64,000 nt of DNA, from assembly GCF_913775985.1 (NCBI RefSeq), contig NZ_CAJYMB010000147.1, positions 434,001-498,000 of the forward strand. The letters are read 5' to 3'. The DNA is from an uncultured Pluralibacter sp. (GTDB lineage: Bacteria; Pseudomonadota; Gammaproteobacteria; Enterobacterales; Enterobacteriaceae). The translations under genes and the position numbers were made by a program. Below the pieces are notes generated by a model. That model was not told where the DNA came from and searched no databases. It worked only from the letters and a program-made list of their open reading frames with translations. This document shows positions 8,768 to 20,116 of the stretch, piece after piece (the first letter of the stretch is position 1; each line of letters starts with the position of its first letter).

Positions 8768-11674
8768 TTACTGGTGCGTCACGACGATCAGGCGCAGCGC
8801 GTCCAGCCGCCAGCCGGCCTGAGCGAGGCTTTCCATCACCAGCTGGCGGTTGCTCTCGATAGCCTCAAGCTCGTCATCGCGAATGTTCGGGTTGACGGCT
8901 TTCAGCGCTTCCAGACGCGCCAGCTCGGCACTCAGCTTCTCATCGGCTTCCTGACGGGCGGCGTCAATCAGCGCTTTAGCCGCTTTCTCCACCTGCGCCT
9001 CGCCCTGTTGCAGAATGGCGTGCACGTCCTGCTGAACGGCATTCACCAGCTTGCTGCCGGTATGGCGGTTGACGGCGCTGAGCTGGCGGTTGAAGCTCTC
9101 AAATTCTACCTGTCCGGCGAGGTTGTTGCCGTTCTTATCTACCAGCATCCGCACCGGCGTCGGTGGCAGGAAGCGGTGCAGCTGCAGCTGTTTCGGCGCC
9201 TGGGCTTCAACCACGTAAATCAGCTCCAGCAGCAGAGTGCCTACCGGCAGCGCTTTGTTCTTCAGCAGCGAAATGGTGCTGCTACCGGTATCGCCGGAGA
9301 GGATCAAATCCAGACCGTTGCGGATCAGCGGATGTTCCCAGGTCAGGAACTGCGCGTCCTCGCGTGAGAGGGCGATATCGCGCTCGAAGGTCACCGTGCA
9401 GCCGTCTTCCGGCAGGCCCGGGAAATCCGGCACCAGCATGTGGTCAGACGGCGTCAGCACGATCAGGTTGTCGCCGCGGTCGTCCTGGTTAATGCCGATA
9501 ATATCGAACAGGTTCATGGAGAAGCTGATGAGCCCGGTGTCGTCATCCTGCTCTTCAATACTTTCCGCCAGCGCCAGCGCGCCGGCTCCGCCGCCGGAGT
9601 GAATCTCCAGCAGCCGATCGCGGCCCTGCTCCAGCTGTGCCTTAAGCGCGTCATGCTGGGCGCGGCAGCGGGCGATCAGATCGTCAAAACCGGCGGTCTC
9701 TTCCGGCGCGGCCAGGTAGTTGATCAGCTCGCCGTGTACGCTGTCGTAGATGGCGCGGCCAGTGGGGCAGGTGTGCTCGAAAGCGTCCAGCCCTTCGTGG
9801 AACCAGCGCACCAGCACCGACTGGGCGGTTTTTTCTAGGTAAGGAACGTGAATCTGGATGTCGTGGGCCTGGCCGATGCGGTCCAGACGGCCGATGCGCT
9901 GCTCCAGCAGATCCGGGTTAAACGGCAGATCGAACATCACCAGCTGGCTGGCGAACTGGAAGTTGCGGCCTTCGGAGCCGATTTCAGAGCACAGCAGCAC
10001 CTGCGCGCCGGTGTCCTCTTCGGCAAACCAGGCGGCGGCGCGGTCGCGCTCGATAATCGACATACCTTCGTGGAACACTGCCGCGCGGATGCCTTCGCGC
10101 TCGCGCAGTACCTGCTCCAGCTGCAGCGCGGTGGCTGCCTTAGCGCAGATCACCAGCACTTTCTGCGAGCGGTGGCTGGTCAGGTAGCCCATCAGCCACT
10201 CGACGCGCGGGTCGAAGTTCCACCAGGTGCCGGAATCGCCTTCAAACTCCTGATAAATTTGTTCCGGGTAGAGCATGTCCCGGGCGCGCTCTTCAGCAGT
10301 TTTGCGCGCGCCCATGATGCCGGAGACTTTAATGGCGGTCTGGTATTGGGTCGGCAGCGGCAGCTTGATGGTGTGCAGCTCACGCTGTGGAAAGCCTTTC
10401 ACGCCGTTGCGGGTGTTGCGGAACAGCACGCGGCTGGTGCCGTGGCGGTCCATCAGCATGGCGATCAGCGTCTGGCGAGCGCTCTGGGCGCCGTCGCGAT
10501 CGCTGTTGGCGGTCTGCAGCAGGGCTTCAATATCCTGCTCGCCGATAAGCTCGCCGAGGGTGTTCATCTGCGCATCGCTGAGCTTTTCGCCGCCCAGCAG
10601 CAGCGCCACGGCGTCGGCTACCGGACGGTAGTTCTGCTGTTCTTCAACGAACTGGCCGAAGTCGTGGAAGCGGCTCGGATCCAGCAGGCGCAGGCGGGCG
10701 AAGTGGCTCTCCATTCCCAGCTGTTCTGGGGTAGCGGTCAGCAGCAGCACCCCGGGCACGCGCTCGGCAAGCTGCTCGATGGCCTGATACTCGCGGCTCG
10801 GCGCTTCTTCGCTCCATACCAGATGGTGCGCTTCGTCGACGACCATGATGTCCCAGTCCGCGTCACACAGGTGCTCCAGGCGCTGCTTGCTGCGGCGCAC
10901 GAAGTCCAGCGAGCAGATCACCAGCTGCTCAGTTTCGAACGGGTTTTCCGCATCGTGCTGCGCTTCGGCGTAGCGCTCGTCGTCAAACAGCGCAAAGCGC
11001 AGGTTGAAGCGGCGCAGCATCTCCACCAGCCACTGGTGCTGGAGGGTTTCCGGGACGACAATCAGCACCCGCTCGGCAGCGCCGGACAGCAGCTGCTGGT
11101 GCAGGATCATCCCGGCTTCAATGGTTTTACCCAGGCCGACTTCGTCAGCCAGCAGCACGCGCGGCGCGTGGCGGCGGCCCACGTCGTGGGCGATATGCAG
11201 CTGATGTGGGATAAGGCTGGTGCGCTGGCCGCGCAGGCCGCTCCAGGGCATCCGGTACTCTTCGCTCTGGTATTTGCGCGCGCGATAGCGCAGGGCGAAG
11301 CGGTCCATGCGGTCGATCTGCCCGGCGAACAGCCGGTCCTGCGGTTTACTGAACACCAGCTTGCTGTCGAGCAGCACTTCGCGCAGTTCAACGCCCTCTT
11401 CTTCGGTGTCGAGGCGCGTGCCAGTATAGGCCAGTAAGCCATTCTCTTCTTTTACGTCATCAATGCGCAGCTGCCAGCCTTCGTGACTGGTAATGGTATC
11501 GCCCGGGTTGAACATCACGCGGGTGATCGGGGAGTCATTGCGCGCGTACAGACGGTTTTCTCCGGTAGCCGGGAAGAGGAGGGTAACCATCCGCGCGTCC
11601 AGCGCTACCACGGTCCCTAATCCCAGTTCGCTTTCTGTATCGCTGATCCAGCGTTGACCAAGTGTAAAAGGCAT
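8768..11674 (-). CDS. rapA: RNA polymerase-associated ATPase RapA (HepA), Swi2/Snf2 family
   Basis: RapA is a Swi2/Snf2-type translocase bound to core RNA polymerase; it promotes polymerase recycling after termination. Starting at the ATG at 11674 (MPFTLGQRW) gives 968 residues, the E. coli length; an in-frame extension of 12 codons to 11710 is unlikely. N-terminal Tudor-like domains precede the ATPase core. Visible motifs are Walker A DEVGLGKT (about 176-183), the DEAHH box (about 280), motif [12 protein letters not shown], and the helicase-C motif [11 protein letters not shown] (about 600). It is followed closely by rluA. Confidence 0.97.
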   Translation of the reverse strand: MPFTLGQRWISDTESELGLGTVVALDARMVTLLFPATGENRLYARNDSPITRVMFNPGDTITSHEGWQLRIDDVKEENGLLAYTGTRLDTEEEGVELREVLLDSKLVFSKPQDRLFAGQIDRMDRFALRYRARKYQSEEYRMPWSGLRGQRTSLIPHQLHIAHDVGRRHAPRVLLADEVGLGKTIEAGMILHQQLLSGAAERVLIVVPETLQHQWLVEMLRRFNLRFALFDDERYAEAQHDAENPFETEQLVICSLDFVRRSKQRLEHLCDADWDIMVVDEAHHLVWSEEAPSREYQAIEQLAERVPGVLLLTATPEQLGMESHFARLRLLDPSRFHDFGQFVEEQQNYRPVADAVALLLGGEKLSDAQMNTLGELIGEQDIEALLQTANSDRDGAQSARQTLIAMLMDRHGTSRVLFRNTRNGVKGFPQRELHTIKLPLPTQYQTAIKVSGIMGARKTAEERARDMLYPEQIYQEFEGDSGTWWNFDPRVEWLMGYLTSHRSQKVLVICAKAATALQLEQVLREREGIRAAVFHEGMSIIERDRAAAWFAEEDTGAQVLLCSEIGSEGRNFQFASQLVMFDLPFNPDLLEQRIGRLDRIGQAHDIQIHVPYLEKTAQSVLVRWFHEGLDAFEHTCPTGRAIYDSVHGELINYLAAPEETAGFDDLIARCRAQHDALKAQLEQGRDRLLEIHSGGGAGALALAESIEEQDDDTGLISFSMNLFDIIGINQDDRGDNLIVLTPSDHMLVPDFPGLPEDGCTVTFERDIALSREDAQFLTWEHPLIRNGLDLILSGDTGSSTISLLKNKALPVGTLLLELIYVVEAQAPKQLQLHRFLPPTPVRMLVDKNGNNLAGQVEFESFNRQLSAVNRHTGSKLVNAVQQDVHAILQQGEAQVEKAAKALIDAARQEADEKLSAELARLEALKAVNPNIRDDELEAIESNRQLVMESLAQAGWRLDALRLIVVTHQ

Positions 11675-11807
11675 ATGATTTTGGGCTCTATATCTTGAAA
11701 TAACAGGCAAAGATCGCGCACCGCAGTCTGAGTTACGGTAAGCAAAAATTGGGTCCAGGAGTTTGGAAGGGCGCTATGGTACTGGATGCTGTCGGATTCG
11801 TCACGTC

Positions 11808-14174
11808 TCAAAACAGCCCCAGTTGCCCCGTGAGTATTGTAGCAAAATCATCGTTAACAAAAGGCAGTATTCCTTCAGCAACAGGCTCAAGCTGTTTACT
11901 GAGATAGTGTTCATAGTCCAGCGGCGACTGCTGATAGCTGACCGGCTCCGGGCCGCCGGTGGTCCACACATATTTAATGCTGCCCCGGGACTGATATTGC
12001 AAGGGGCGACCCAGCCGGGCGTTATGCTCATCGGCCAGCCGTGCCGCGCGCACGTGGGGCGGCACGTTGCGCTGATATTCCGCCAGCGGGCGCCGCAGCT
12101 GCTTGCGGTACACCAGCCGATCGTCCAGCTCGCCGGCCATCAGCTTGTCGATAGTTTCGCGGATGAAAGCCTTGTAGGGCTCGTTGCGAAAAATCCGCCG
12201 GTACAGCTCCTGCTGGAACTGCTGGGCCAGCGGCGTCCAGTCGGTGCGCACCGTTTCCAGGCCTTTAAACACCATCTGCTGCTCGTCGCCGCGCTGGATC
12301 ATACCAGCGTAGCGTTTTTTGCTGCCGGTGTCGGTGCCGCGAATAGTGGGCATTAAAAACCGGCAGAAGTGGGTTTCAAACTCCAGCTCCATTGCGCTGG
12401 TTAAGCCCTCTTTTGCCAGCTCCGCCGCCCACCAGCTATTCACAAAGCTCACCAGCTCGCGGCCGATGCGCGCCGCGTCTTCCTCGCCGTGGGCCTTTTT
12501 CAGCCATACGAAAGTGGAGTCTGTGTCGCCATAAATGACGTCGTAGCCCCGGGATTCAATCAGCGCCTGGGTCTGGCGCATGATCGCGTGGCCGCGCATG
12601 GTGATCGACGATGCCAGCCGGGGATCGAAAAAGCGGCAGGCGCTGGTGCCGAGCACGCCGTAAAAGGCATTCATGATGATCTTCAGCGCCTGGGACAGCG
12701 GCTTATTGCTGTGGGCCTTGGCCTCGTCGCGGCCGTGCCAGATGTGATCCACGATCCCCGGCAGGCAGTGTTTTTCTCGCGAGAACCAGGCCCCGAGAAA
12801 GCCTTCGGTGCTGTGGGCCGAATCCGGCTGCGCCATGCCCTCCACCAGCCCGATCGGATCGATCAGAAAGGTGCGAATAATCGACGGATAGAGGCTTTTG
12901 TAATCCAGCACCAGCACCGAATCATACAGCCCCGGGCGCGAGTCCATCACGTAGCCGCCGGGGCTGGCCTGCGGCGGCACGTCGCCGAGGTTGGGGGCGA
13001 CGTAGCCCAGCCGGTGCATGCGCGGAAAATAGAGGTGGCTGAAGGCCGCGACCGATCCGCCGTGGCGATCGGCGGGCAGGCCGTTAACCGTGGCGCGCTC
13101 GAGCAGAAACGGCACGATGTCGGTGTGGTGGAAAATGCGGGTCACCAGCTCGCAGTCTTTCAGGTTATAGGTGGCGAGGGCGAGCTTGTCTTCGGCAAAG
13201 CGGCGGTCGATTTCGTCCATTCGATCCCAGGGATTATCGATGGACTTGCCCTCGCCCAGCAGCGCCTGGGATACCGACTCCAGCGAAAAAGAGCTGAAGT
13301 TCCAGAAGGCGGATTTCAGGGCTTCGATACCGTCAATAATCAGGCGGCCTTCGGCCTGGGCGAAGAAAACGCCGTTCTTAAACCCGTGCTCGCGCCACTC
13401 CAGCGCCGCGCTCTGCCGTCCGAGGGCCAGCGGAATGCGGTAGCGCTCGGCGTGCTTTTGCAGTACCCGCAGGTCAAACTGCACCACGTTCCAGCCGATG
13501 ATGATGTCCGGATCGTGTTCGGCAAACCAGGCGTTGAGTTTTTCGAGAAGCTGCGGGCGGCCGGGAACGTACTCCAGCCGGAAGTCGAGGTTTCCCGCCG
13601 CGCCGTTTTCCGGCCCCAGCATGTAGACAACGCGCTGTCCGCAACCCTCCAGCCCGATGCAGTACAGCTCGCCGTGGCGGGTGGTTTCAATATCCAGCGA
13701 AACCCACTTCAGGGGCGGGCGATAGTGCGGGCTGGGCTTCATACGCGTATCAATCAGCGTATCGCCCTGAACCGTACCTTCTACCCGCACCGGGGCGGTG
13801 ATAAAGCGCTCCATCAGGTAGCGTTCGGGCGGGCGAACGTCGGCTTCGTAGACGGTAATACCCGCCTCGCGCAGGCGTTTATCAAGGCGCATCAGCTGGC
13901 GGTGCGAGCGGCAGTAGAGGCCAAATACCGGCCGGCGGTGGAAGTCCCGCAGGGCGAGCGGGGCCAGGCGGGCGTCGCGCTCGTCGCTTAGCAGCGCTTC
14001 AGTCTGTGCGCGCTGCGCTTCGGGGATAAAGGCCACTGATTCCTGCGGCGGCAGGGTAACTTTCAGCGGGCCGTCGTCGGTGGCCAGCCAGAACGTCACC
14101 TCCGTGCCTTGTCGGGTATCCCGCCAGTGCCGGGTCAGTAAGAAGCCTTCTCGTTGCTGGATCACGCGCGCCAC
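11808..14174 (-). CDS. polB: DNA polymerase II PolB (SOS-inducible, family B)
   Basis: DNA polymerase II is a high-fidelity family B polymerase used in replication restart and lesion bypass. The protein is 788 residues (783 in E. coli). Exonuclease motifs are SLDIETT (Exo I), NVVQFDLR (Exo II) and YNLKDCELV (Exo III). Polymerase motifs are [10 protein letters not shown] (A), [12 protein letters not shown] (B) and YGDTDSTF (C). The start at 14174 is GTG, giving a few extra N-terminal residues relative to E. coli; a second in-frame GTG lies three codons in, so the exact start is uncertain. A LexA box lies 48-63 bases upstream, directly behind araD. Confidence 0.96.
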   Translation of the reverse strand: MARVIQQREGFLLTRHWRDTRQGTEVTFWLATDDGPLKVTLPPQESVAFIPEAQRAQTEALLSDERDARLAPLALRDFHRRPVFGLYCRSHRQLMRLDKRLREAGITVYEADVRPPERYLMERFITAPVRVEGTVQGDTLIDTRMKPSPHYRPPLKWVSLDIETTRHGELYCIGLEGCGQRVVYMLGPENGAAGNLDFRLEYVPGRPQLLEKLNAWFAEHDPDIIIGWNVVQFDLRVLQKHAERYRIPLALGRQSAALEWREHGFKNGVFFAQAEGRLIIDGIEALKSAFWNFSSFSLESVSQALLGEGKSIDNPWDRMDEIDRRFAEDKLALATYNLKDCELVTRIFHHTDIVPFLLERATVNGLPADRHGGSVAAFSHLYFPRMHRLGYVAPNLGDVPPQASPGGYVMDSRPGLYDSVLVLDYKSLYPSIIRTFLIDPIGLVEGMAQPDSAHSTEGFLGAWFSREKHCLPGIVDHIWHGRDEAKAHSNKPLSQALKIIMNAFYGVLGTSACRFFDPRLASSITMRGHAIMRQTQALIESRGYDVIYGDTDSTFVWLKKAHGEEDAARIGRELVSFVNSWWAAELAKEGLTSAMELEFETHFCRFLMPTIRGTDTGSKKRYAGMIQRGDEQQMVFKGLETVRTDWTPLAQQFQQELYRRIFRNEPYKAFIRETIDKLMAGELDDRLVYRKQLRRPLAEYQRNVPPHVRAARLADEHNARLGRPLQYQSRGSIKYVWTTGGPEPVSYQQSPLDYEHYLSKQLEPVAEGILPFVNDDFATILTGQLGLF

Positions 14175-14195
14175 TCAAGCAGTAAACAGGCTCAA

Positions 14196-14237
14196 AGTAT
14201 AACCTGAACCGCGCGGGCGCGCTGTGATTTTATACAG
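14196..14237 (-). promoter_or_regulatory. LexA box and promoter of polB
   Basis: The sequence CTGTATAAAATCACAG (minus strand, 14222-14237) fits the LexA consensus CTG-N10-CAG and closely resembles the E. coli polB operator as I recall it. A -10-like TATACT lies at 14196-14201. The -35 position 17 bases upstream falls inside the operator, so LexA would block polymerase binding. The box begins three bases beyond the araD stop. Confidence 0.85.
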
Positions 14238-14240
14238 GGG

Positions 14241-14936
14241 TTACTGGCCGTAGTAGGCTTTCGCCCCGTGCTTGCGCAGGAAATGTTTATCCAGCAGAGA
14301 GGGCTGCATGTCGGGAAGATCTGGCGCCAGCTGGCGGCAGAAAATCCCCATATAGGCAATCTCTTCCAGTACGATCGCGTTGTGTACCGCGTCTTCGGCA
14401 TTTTTGCCCCACGCAAACGGGCCGTGGGAATGCACCAGCACGCCGGGCATGCTCGCGGCATCGATGCCGTTCTTTTCAAAGGTTTCAACGATCACGCTGC
14501 CGGTGTCCCACTCGTAGTCGCCGTTGATTTCCGCATCGGTCATTGTGCGGGTGCAGGGAACCGGGCCGTAGAAGTAATCGGCGTGAGTGGTGCCGGTTGC
14601 CGGGATCGGCTGCCCGGCCTGGGCCCAGATGGTGGCGTGGCGCGAGTGGGTATGCACGATGCCGCCCAGCGTTGGAAACGCCTGATAGAGACGGCGGTGG
14701 GTCGGGGTGTCAGATGACGGTTTTTTCGTCCCGTCCACTACCGCGCCGGTCTCCAGGCTGACTACCACCATATCGTCTGCGGTCATTTTGTCGTAATCAA
14801 CGCCGGAAGGTTTGATCACCAGCACGCCAAGATCGCGATCCACGGCGCTGACGTTGCCCCAGGTCAGGGTCACAAGATGGTGCTTCGGCAGCTGGAGATT
14901 GGCCTCCAGCACCTGCTGCTTTAATTGTTGATACAT
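14241..14936 (-). CDS. araD: L-ribulose-5-phosphate 4-epimerase AraD
   Basis: AraD converts L-ribulose 5-phosphate to D-xylulose 5-phosphate, the last step of L-arabinose entry into the pentose phosphate pathway. The 231-residue length matches E. coli. Zinc ligands H95 and H97 are in VHTHSRH, and the third is in [10 protein letters not shown] (about 171). It is the distal gene of araBAD, 49 bases after araA with a hairpin between. Its stop is followed almost at once by the polB operator, and no intrinsic terminator is visible in that gap. Confidence 0.98.
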   Translation of the reverse strand: MYQQLKQQVLEANLQLPKHHLVTLTWGNVSAVDRDLGVLVIKPSGVDYDKMTADDMVVVSLETGAVVDGTKKPSSDTPTHRRLYQAFPTLGGIVHTHSRHATIWAQAGQPIPATGTTHADYFYGPVPCTRTMTDAEINGDYEWDTGSVIVETFEKNGIDAASMPGVLVHSHGPFAWGKNAEDAVHNAIVLEEIAYMGIFCRQLAPDLPDMQPSLLDKHFLRKHGAKAYYGQ

Positions 14937-14950
14937 AGGCTCACCTTAAT

Positions 14951-14974
14951 CCGGACACGCATCCACGCGTCCGG
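14951..14974 (-). other. Intercistronic hairpin between araA and araD
   Basis: CCGGACACG (14951-14959) and CGCGTCCGG (14966-14974) form a nine-position stem with one mismatch and a six-base loop, with no T tract. Such hairpins often set relative mRNA stability of upstream genes. A role in keeping araD below araBA is inference. Confidence 0.5.
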
Positions 14975-14985
14975 TACCTAACAAA

Positions 14986-16488
14986 TTAGCGTTTTGATCC
15001 GAAGTAAACATCGTTCCAGCGCAGGCCGTCCTTGAATGCCGGCAGGCGGGTCTGCGGGTCGATCACCGTCAGTTCAATGTCGTGCATCTCGGCGAACAGG
15101 CGCATATCGTCCAGGGTCAGCGCGTGGCTGAACACGGTGTGGTGCGCGCCGCCGGCCAGGATCCACGCTTCGGACGCGGTATTGAGATCCGGATGAGCCT
15201 TCCACAGCGCGTTGGCCACCGGCAGCTTCGGCAGGCGGTGCGGCGTGGGGACGGTTTCAATAGTGTTGACCAGCAGGCGATAGCGATCCCCCAGATCGAT
15301 AAGGCTGGCGACAATGGCCGGGCCCGGGCGGGTGTCGAAGATCAGGCGGGCCGGATCGGCTTTGCCGCCGATGCCGAGATGCTGGACGTCCAGCAGCGGT
15401 TTCTCCGCAGTAGCGATACTTGGGCAGACTTCCAGCATGTGGGATCCCAGCACCATGTCGTTGCCGCCCTCAAAATGGTAGGTATAGTCTTCCATAAAAG
15501 AGGTGCCGCCCTGCAGACCGGTTGACATCACTTTCATGATGCGTAGCAGAGCGGCAGTTTTCCAGTCGCCTTCCCCCGCAAAGCCGTAGCCCTGCTGCAT
15601 CAGGCGCTGCACGGCAAGGCCGGGGAGCTGTTTCAGGCCGTGCAGATCTTCAAACGTCGTGGTAAAGGCATGGAAGCCACCCTCTTCAAGAAAGCGCTTC
15701 ATGCCAAGCTCGATGCGGGCCGCGTCCAGTACATTCTGGCGCTTCTCGCCGTTAACCTGCGCGGCGGGCGCCATGCGGTAGCTGCTCTCGTACTCGTCCA
15801 CCAGCGCGCTGATATCGCCTGCGCTGACGCCGTTGACCACCTCAACCAGATCCCCCACGGCCCAGGTATTCACCGAGAAGCCAAACTTGATCTGCGCTGC
15901 GACTTTATCCCCGTCGGTGACCGCCACTTCGCGCATGTTATCGCCAAAGCGGGCCACTTTCAGCTGGCGGGTGTCCAGCTTAGAAACCGCCTGACGCATC
16001 CAGCTGCCAATGCGCTCCTGGGCGTGCTTGTCCTGCCAGTGGCCGGTGACCACGCTGTGCTGCAGGCGCATCCGCGCGCCGATAAAGCCAAACTCGCGGC
16101 CGCCGTGCGCGGTCTGGTTGAGGTTCATAAAGTCCATGTCGATGCTGTCCCAGGGCAGGGCGGCATTGAACTGGGTGTGGAACTGCAGCAGCGGCTTGTT
16201 GAGAATAGCCAGGCCGTTGATCCACATTTTGGCCGGGGAGAAGGTGTGCAGCCACACCACCAGACCGGCGCATTTTTCATCGTAGTTGGCATCGCGGCAG
16301 ATGTTGGTTATCTCATCCGGCGTGGTGCCCAGCGGCTTCAGCACCAGCCTGCACGGCAGCTTCGCTTCCGCATTCATGGCGTTAACCACCTGCTGCGCGT
16401 GGTCGGTGACCTGGCGCAGGGTTTCCGGGCCGTACAGATGCTGGCTGCCAATCACAAACCAGACGTCGTAATTATCGAAAATTGTCAT
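14986..16488 (-). CDS. araA: L-arabinose isomerase AraA
   Basis: AraA interconverts L-arabinose and L-ribulose, the first step of arabinose catabolism; it is a Mn2+-dependent cytoplasmic hexamer. The 500-residue protein equals the E. coli length and begins [20 protein letters not shown]. Conserved stretches include [14 protein letters not shown] and the metal-site region EDYTYHF (about 333-340). It lies 10 bases after araB. Sequence and context are wholly typical. Confidence 0.98.
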   Translation of the reverse strand: MTIFDNYDVWFVIGSQHLYGPETLRQVTDHAQQVVNAMNAEAKLPCRLVLKPLGTTPDEITNICRDANYDEKCAGLVVWLHTFSPAKMWINGLAILNKPLLQFHTQFNAALPWDSIDMDFMNLNQTAHGGREFGFIGARMRLQHSVVTGHWQDKHAQERIGSWMRQAVSKLDTRQLKVARFGDNMREVAVTDGDKVAAQIKFGFSVNTWAVGDLVEVVNGVSAGDISALVDEYESSYRMAPAAQVNGEKRQNVLDAARIELGMKRFLEEGGFHAFTTTFEDLHGLKQLPGLAVQRLMQQGYGFAGEGDWKTAALLRIMKVMSTGLQGGTSFMEDYTYHFEGGNDMVLGSHMLEVCPSIATAEKPLLDVQHLGIGGKADPARLIFDTRPGPAIVASLIDLGDRYRLLVNTIETVPTPHRLPKLPVANALWKAHPDLNTASEAWILAGGAHHTVFSHALTLDDMRLFAEMHDIELTVIDPQTRLPAFKDGLRWNDVYFGSKR

Positions 16489-16498
16489 ATCGGTATCC

Positions 16499-18205
16499 TT
16501 AATGAGTCAGAGCCATCTGTGCGGCAGACGGATGTTCCGCTGCTGTGCCGCAGGGGAGATAGTGAAGTTCGGCGCTTTTAGCCCACTGCTGGTAGCGCTG
16601 ATAGAGCTGTTCGAAACGTTGCGCCTCGGCGGGACGCGGCTGCAGGGTGTTTTCAACCCGGCTGGCCATTTTCTGCTGCGCGCCGGGGATGTCGGCGTGA
16701 ACGCCTGCGGCCACCGCGGCAAAAATCGCGGCGCCGAGGGCGCAGCACTGATCGGAGGCGACAATCTGCAGCGGGCGGTTCAGCACGTCGCAGCAGGCCT
16801 GCATGATTGGCCGGTTTTTACGGGCAATGCCGCCCAGCGCCATTACGCTGTCCACCGGGATCCCCTGTTCGGTGAAGCACTCCATAATGGCGCGGGCGCC
16901 AAAAGCGGTCGCCGCCACCAGGCCGCCAAACAGTGCCGGTGCGTCGGTACCCAGATTGAGGTCGGTGATGACGCCCTTCAGCCGCTGGTTGGCGTTCGGC
17001 GTGCGTCGGCCGTTGAACCAGTCCAGCACCACCGGAAGGTGTTCAAGATCGGGATTTTTTGCCCAGGCCTCGGTCAGTTTCGGCAGCAGCGCTTTGCGGC
17101 TTTCATCAATCTGCGGCCCGAGTTCGGGGTGCGCCGCCGCCAGCTGCGCCAGCGGCCAGCCGAGAATGCGGCTGAACCAGGCGTAGATATCGCCAAAAGC
17201 GGACTGCCCGGCCTCCATACCGATAAAGCCGGGCACCACGCTGCCGTCCACCTGGCCGCAGATCCCCTGCACCGCACGCTCGCCCACGCTATCGCGATCG
17301 GCAATCAGAATGTCGCAGGTGGAGGTGCCAATCACTTTCACCAGCGCGTTGGGCTGGGCGCCCGCGCCGACAGCACCCATGTGGCAGTCAAAAGCGCCGC
17401 CGGCGATAACCACGGTTTCGGGCAGATTCAGGCGGTGCGCCCACTCGGCGGTCAGGGTGCCTACCGGCACATCGGCGGTCCAGGTCTCGCTGAAAAGCGG
17501 ATACTGCAGATGGCGGTTGATCAGCGGGTCGAGAGCGTCGAAGAAGTCCGCCGGCGGCAGTCCGCCCCAGCTTTCGTGCCACAGGGACTTGTGGCCCGCG
17601 CTGCAGCGGCCCCGGCGGATCGCCTCCGGCCGGGTGGTGCCGGAGAGCAGTGCCGGTACCCAGTCGCAAAGCTCTATCCACGAGCTTGCCGCCTCGGCCA
17701 CCGCGCGATCGGCGCGGGTCACGTGCAGGATTTTGGCCCAGAACCATTCGCTGGAGTAGATGCCGCCGATGTAGCGGGAGTAATCAACGCTGCCTGACCG
17801 GTGGCACAGAGCGGTAATGGCTTCGGCTTCTTCGACGGCGGTGTGATCTTTCCACAGCACGAACATGGCGTTGGGGTTATCCGCAAACTCCGGGCGCAGC
17901 GCCAGCACGTTGCCATGCTCGTCAATGGGCGCCGGCGTGGAGCCGGTGCTGTCCACGCCGATACCCACGACCTCGTCGCGGCGCGGCCCCAGCGAGTCGA
18001 CAACTGCACGCAGCGCGGACTCCATTGATTCAATATAATCCAGCGGATGGTGGCGAAAGCGATTCCCGGCGGCGTCGCAGTAGCGGCCCTCCTGCCAGCG
18101 CGGGTACCACTCGACCCGGGCGACGATCTCCTCTCCGGTTGCGCATTCAACCGCCAGCGCCCGCACCGAATCGCTGCCAAAATCGAGGCCAATTGCTATT
18201 GCCAT
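16499..18205 (-). CDS. araB: L-ribulokinase AraB
   Basis: AraB phosphorylates L-ribulose to L-ribulose 5-phosphate with ATP. It is a FGGY-family kinase of 568 residues (566 in E. coli). The N-terminal ATPase fold begins [11 protein letters not shown], and the C-terminal domain carries [14 protein letters not shown] and [11 protein letters not shown]. It is the first gene of araBAD. The ATG follows AGGAG at good spacing, and transcription starts from the AraC/CRP-controlled promoter at 18239-18269. Confidence 0.98.
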   Translation of the reverse strand: MAIAIGLDFGSDSVRALAVECATGEEIVARVEWYPRWQEGRYCDAAGNRFRHHPLDYIESMESALRAVVDSLGPRRDEVVGIGVDSTGSTPAPIDEHGNVLALRPEFADNPNAMFVLWKDHTAVEEAEAITALCHRSGSVDYSRYIGGIYSSEWFWAKILHVTRADRAVAEAASSWIELCDWVPALLSGTTRPEAIRRGRCSAGHKSLWHESWGGLPPADFFDALDPLINRHLQYPLFSETWTADVPVGTLTAEWAHRLNLPETVVIAGGAFDCHMGAVGAGAQPNALVKVIGTSTCDILIADRDSVGERAVQGICGQVDGSVVPGFIGMEAGQSAFGDIYAWFSRILGWPLAQLAAAHPELGPQIDESRKALLPKLTEAWAKNPDLEHLPVVLDWFNGRRTPNANQRLKGVITDLNLGTDAPALFGGLVAATAFGARAIMECFTEQGIPVDSVMALGGIARKNRPIMQACCDVLNRPLQIVASDQCCALGAAIFAAVAAGVHADIPGAQQKMASRVENTLQPRPAEAQRFEQLYQRYQQWAKSAELHYLPCGTAAEHPSAAQMALTH

Positions 18206-18238
18206 CGTGTTTCTCCTGAAGATATTAGGTCTGGAGAA

Positions 18239-18269
18239 ACAGTAGGGTTTTGCGGCGCAAAAGCGTCAG
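18239..18269 (-). promoter_or_regulatory. araBAD promoter pBAD
   Basis: The -35 hexamer CTGACG (18264-18269, minus strand) and -10 TACTGT (18239-18244) are the same hexamers as in E. coli pBAD as recalled. The spacer is 19 bases, one longer than I recall for E. coli. The weak elements fit dependence on AraC. Confidence 0.75.
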
Positions 18270-18303
18270 GCGTTTAGCGCTGATCTTATGGATAATATTG
18301 CTA
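18266..18303 (-). promoter_or_regulatory. AraC operator araI1-araI2
   Basis: araI1 at 18287-18303 fits the AraC half-site exactly (plus-strand TATGGA-N7-GCTA). A degenerate I2 half-site at 18266-18282 (TCAGGC-N7-GCTG) is offset by 21 bases and overlaps the pBAD -35, the arrangement that allows activation by arabinose-bound AraC. Confidence 0.75.
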
Positions 18304-18316
18304 TGGAAGGGCAAAG

Positions 18317-18332
18317 TGTGACGGCGCACAAA
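18317..18332. promoter_or_regulatory. CRP site of the araBAD-araC region
   Basis: TGTGACGGCGCACAAA has a perfect TGTGA half and a degenerate second half. It occupies the E. coli CRP position, just upstream of araI1 and between the two divergent genes, so catabolite control of both is likely. Confidence 0.65.
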
Positions 18333-18374
18333 TATTCTCACAGGCCATTTCACCCTTTATCCCGCCGCTGGCAA

Positions 18375-18391
18375 TATGGACAAATGATTCC
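18375..18391. promoter_or_regulatory. araO2-like AraC half-site in the araC leader
   Basis: TATGGA-N7-TTCC lies in the block GCAATATGGACAAATGATTC, which matches the E. coli araO2 region as I recall it, 24 bases before the araC start. Its centre is only 88 bases from that of araI1, against about 210 in E. coli. Confidence 0.6.
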
Positions 18392-18414
18392 TTTACTGGC
18401 AGGCAGCATGCACC

Positions 18415-19272
18415 ATGGCGATAGCAGAACCCCAGAACGATCCGCTGTTACCCGGCTACTCCTTTAATGCCCATCTGGTGGCGGGATTAACGCCGATTGA
18501 AGCCGACGGCTATCTCGATTTTTTTATTGACCGCCCGCTGGGAATGAAGGGTTATATCCTCAATCTGACCGTGCGCGGTGAAGGGATCATTGAAAATAAC
18601 GATAAGCAGTTCGTCTGCCGCCCCGGCGACATGCTGCTGTTTCCCCCCGGCGAAGTACACCACTACGGCCGCCATCCCGACGCCCGGGAGTGGCACCACA
18701 AGTGGGTCTATTTCCGCCCGCGCGCCTACTGGCAGGAGTGGCTGAACTGGCCGAGCCTGTTTGCCCGCACCGGCTTTTATCGACCCGAGGAGCAGGACCA
18801 GCCGCGCATTGCCGAGCTGTTTTCGCAGATTATTGACGCCGGGCAGGGCACCGGGCGCTATTCCGAACTGCTGGCGATCAATCTGCTGGAGCAGCTGCTG
18901 CTGAGGCGCGTGGAAGCGATCAACGCCTCGCTGCATCCCCCGCTGGACGGCCGCGTGCGCGACGCCTGCCAGTACATCAGCGACAGGCTGGCGGACAGCG
19001 AATTTGATATCGCCAGCGTCGCCCGCCACGTCTGTCTCTCGCCCTCGCGGCTGTCGCACCTGTTTCGCCAGCAGCTGGGGGTCAGCGTACTGAGCTGGCG
19101 GGAGGACCAGCGCATCAGCCAGGCGAAGCTGCTGCTGAGCACCACCCGGATGCCGATAGCCAGCGTCGGGCGCAACGTGGGCTTCGAAGATCAGCTCTAT
19201 TTCTCGCGGGTCTTTAAGAAATGCACCGGCGCCAGCCCGAGCGAGTTTCGCGCGGGTGTTAGCAATATGTAA
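18415..19272 (+). CDS. araC: Arabinose-responsive regulator AraC
   Basis: AraC represses araBAD by DNA looping without L-arabinose and activates it with arabinose. The 285-residue protein has the N-terminal arm and cupin dimerisation domain ([15 protein letters not shown], then [20 protein letters not shown]). The C-terminal AraC-type double helix-turn-helix (about 180-280) includes [16 protein letters not shown] and [14 protein letters not shown]. It is divergent from araB across 209 bases, shorter than E. coli's roughly 340. The C-terminal tail is a few residues shorter than in E. coli (292). Confidence 0.97.
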   Translation: MAIAEPQNDPLLPGYSFNAHLVAGLTPIEADGYLDFFIDRPLGMKGYILNLTVRGEGIIENNDKQFVCRPGDMLLFPPGEVHHYGRHPDAREWHHKWVYFRPRAYWQEWLNWPSLFARTGFYRPEEQDQPRIAELFSQIIDAGQGTGRYSELLAINLLEQLLLRRVEAINASLHPPLDGRVRDACQYISDRLADSEFDIASVARHVCLSPSRLSHLFRQQLGVSVLSWREDQRISQAKLLLSTTRMPIASVGRNVGFEDQLYFSRVFKKCTGASPSEFRAGVSNM

Positions 19273-19351
19273 ACCGGGTTGATAATCGCAGGCTTGACGT
19301 AAACCGCGCCGGGCTGGAGAATCGCTGGTTCACTTTTCAGGCGGATCTCCT

Positions 19352-20116
19352 ATGGAAGCATTTCTGCAACATTTCATCACCCAGTCGGCGACCTACGCGC
19401 TGCTGGCGGTCGGGCTGGTGGCATTTCTGGAATCGCTGGCGCTGGTGGGGCTGATCCTGCCGGGCGCGGTGCTGATGACCGGGCTGGGCGCGCTGATCGG
19501 CAGCGGCGAAGTGAACTTCTGGCAGGCGTGGCTGGCGGGGATTGTGGGCTGCCTGCTGGGGGACTGGATTTCGTTCTGGCTGGGATGGCGCTTCAAAAAG
19601 CCGCTGCACAACTGGTCTTTTATTCAGAAAAACAAGGCCCTGCTGGATAAAACCGAGCACGCCCTGCACCAGCACAGCATGGTGACGATTTTGGTTGGGC
19701 GCTTTGTCGGGCCGACCCGGCCGCTGATCCCGATGGTGGCCGGGATGCTCAATCTGCCTGTCGCCAAATTTATCGTGCCTAACCTTATCGGCTGCTTGTT
19801 CTGGCCGCCGGTCTACTTCCTGCCGGGAATTCTGGCCGGGGCGGCCATTGATATTCCGGCCGATGACCGAAGCAGCAGCTTCAAGTGGCTGCTGCTGGGC
19901 ACTGCGCTGCTGGTCTGGCTGGCGGGCTGGTTTATCTGGCGGCTGTGGCGCAAAAAGGATGCCGACGACGCGCTGGCGCGCTATCTGCCGCGCGGGGTGC
20001 TGGTGTGGCTCGCGCCGCTGCTGGCGGTGCTGGCCGCCGCGGCGCTGTACGGGATGTTCAACCATCCCCTGATGCCTGTTTATCTGGAGATACTGGCGAA
20101 GGTCGTCAGCCGCTAG
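19352..20116 (+). CDS. yabI: DedA-family inner membrane protein YabI
   Basis: YabI belongs to the DedA/SNARE-associated family; relatives are proposed to be undecaprenyl-phosphate or phospholipid transporters needed for membrane homeostasis. The 254 residues equal E. coli YabI. The diagnostic DedA motif regions are present: [14 protein letters not shown] (about 25-38), [13 protein letters not shown]-like (about 70-82) and [17 protein letters not shown] (about 115-131). Several hydrophobic helices follow. Its TAG stop overlaps the stop of convergent thiQ, leaving no room for a terminator between them. Confidence 0.95.
   Translation: MEAFLQHFITQSATYALLAVGLVAFLESLALVGLILPGAVLMTGLGALIGSGEVNFWQAWLAGIVGCLLGDWISFWLGWRFKKPLHNWSFIQKNKALLDKTEHALHQHSMVTILVGRFVGPTRPLIPMVAGMLNLPVAKFIVPNLIGCLFWPPVYFLPGILAGAAIDIPADDRSSSFKWLLLGTALLVWLAGWFIWRLWRKKDADDALARYLPRGVLVWLAPLLAVLAAAALYGMFNHPLMPVYLEILAKVVSR

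Noticed and set aside
9848-11437. A 529-codon open frame on the plus strand, opposite rapA
   Set aside because: It lies antisense to a full-length, family-matching rapA and arises from GC-rich codon bias; its translation has no recognisable domain.
12489-13991. A 500-codon open frame on the plus strand, opposite polB
   Set aside because: Antisense shadow of an intact polB with all polymerase and exonuclease motifs; no ribosome site and no family features.
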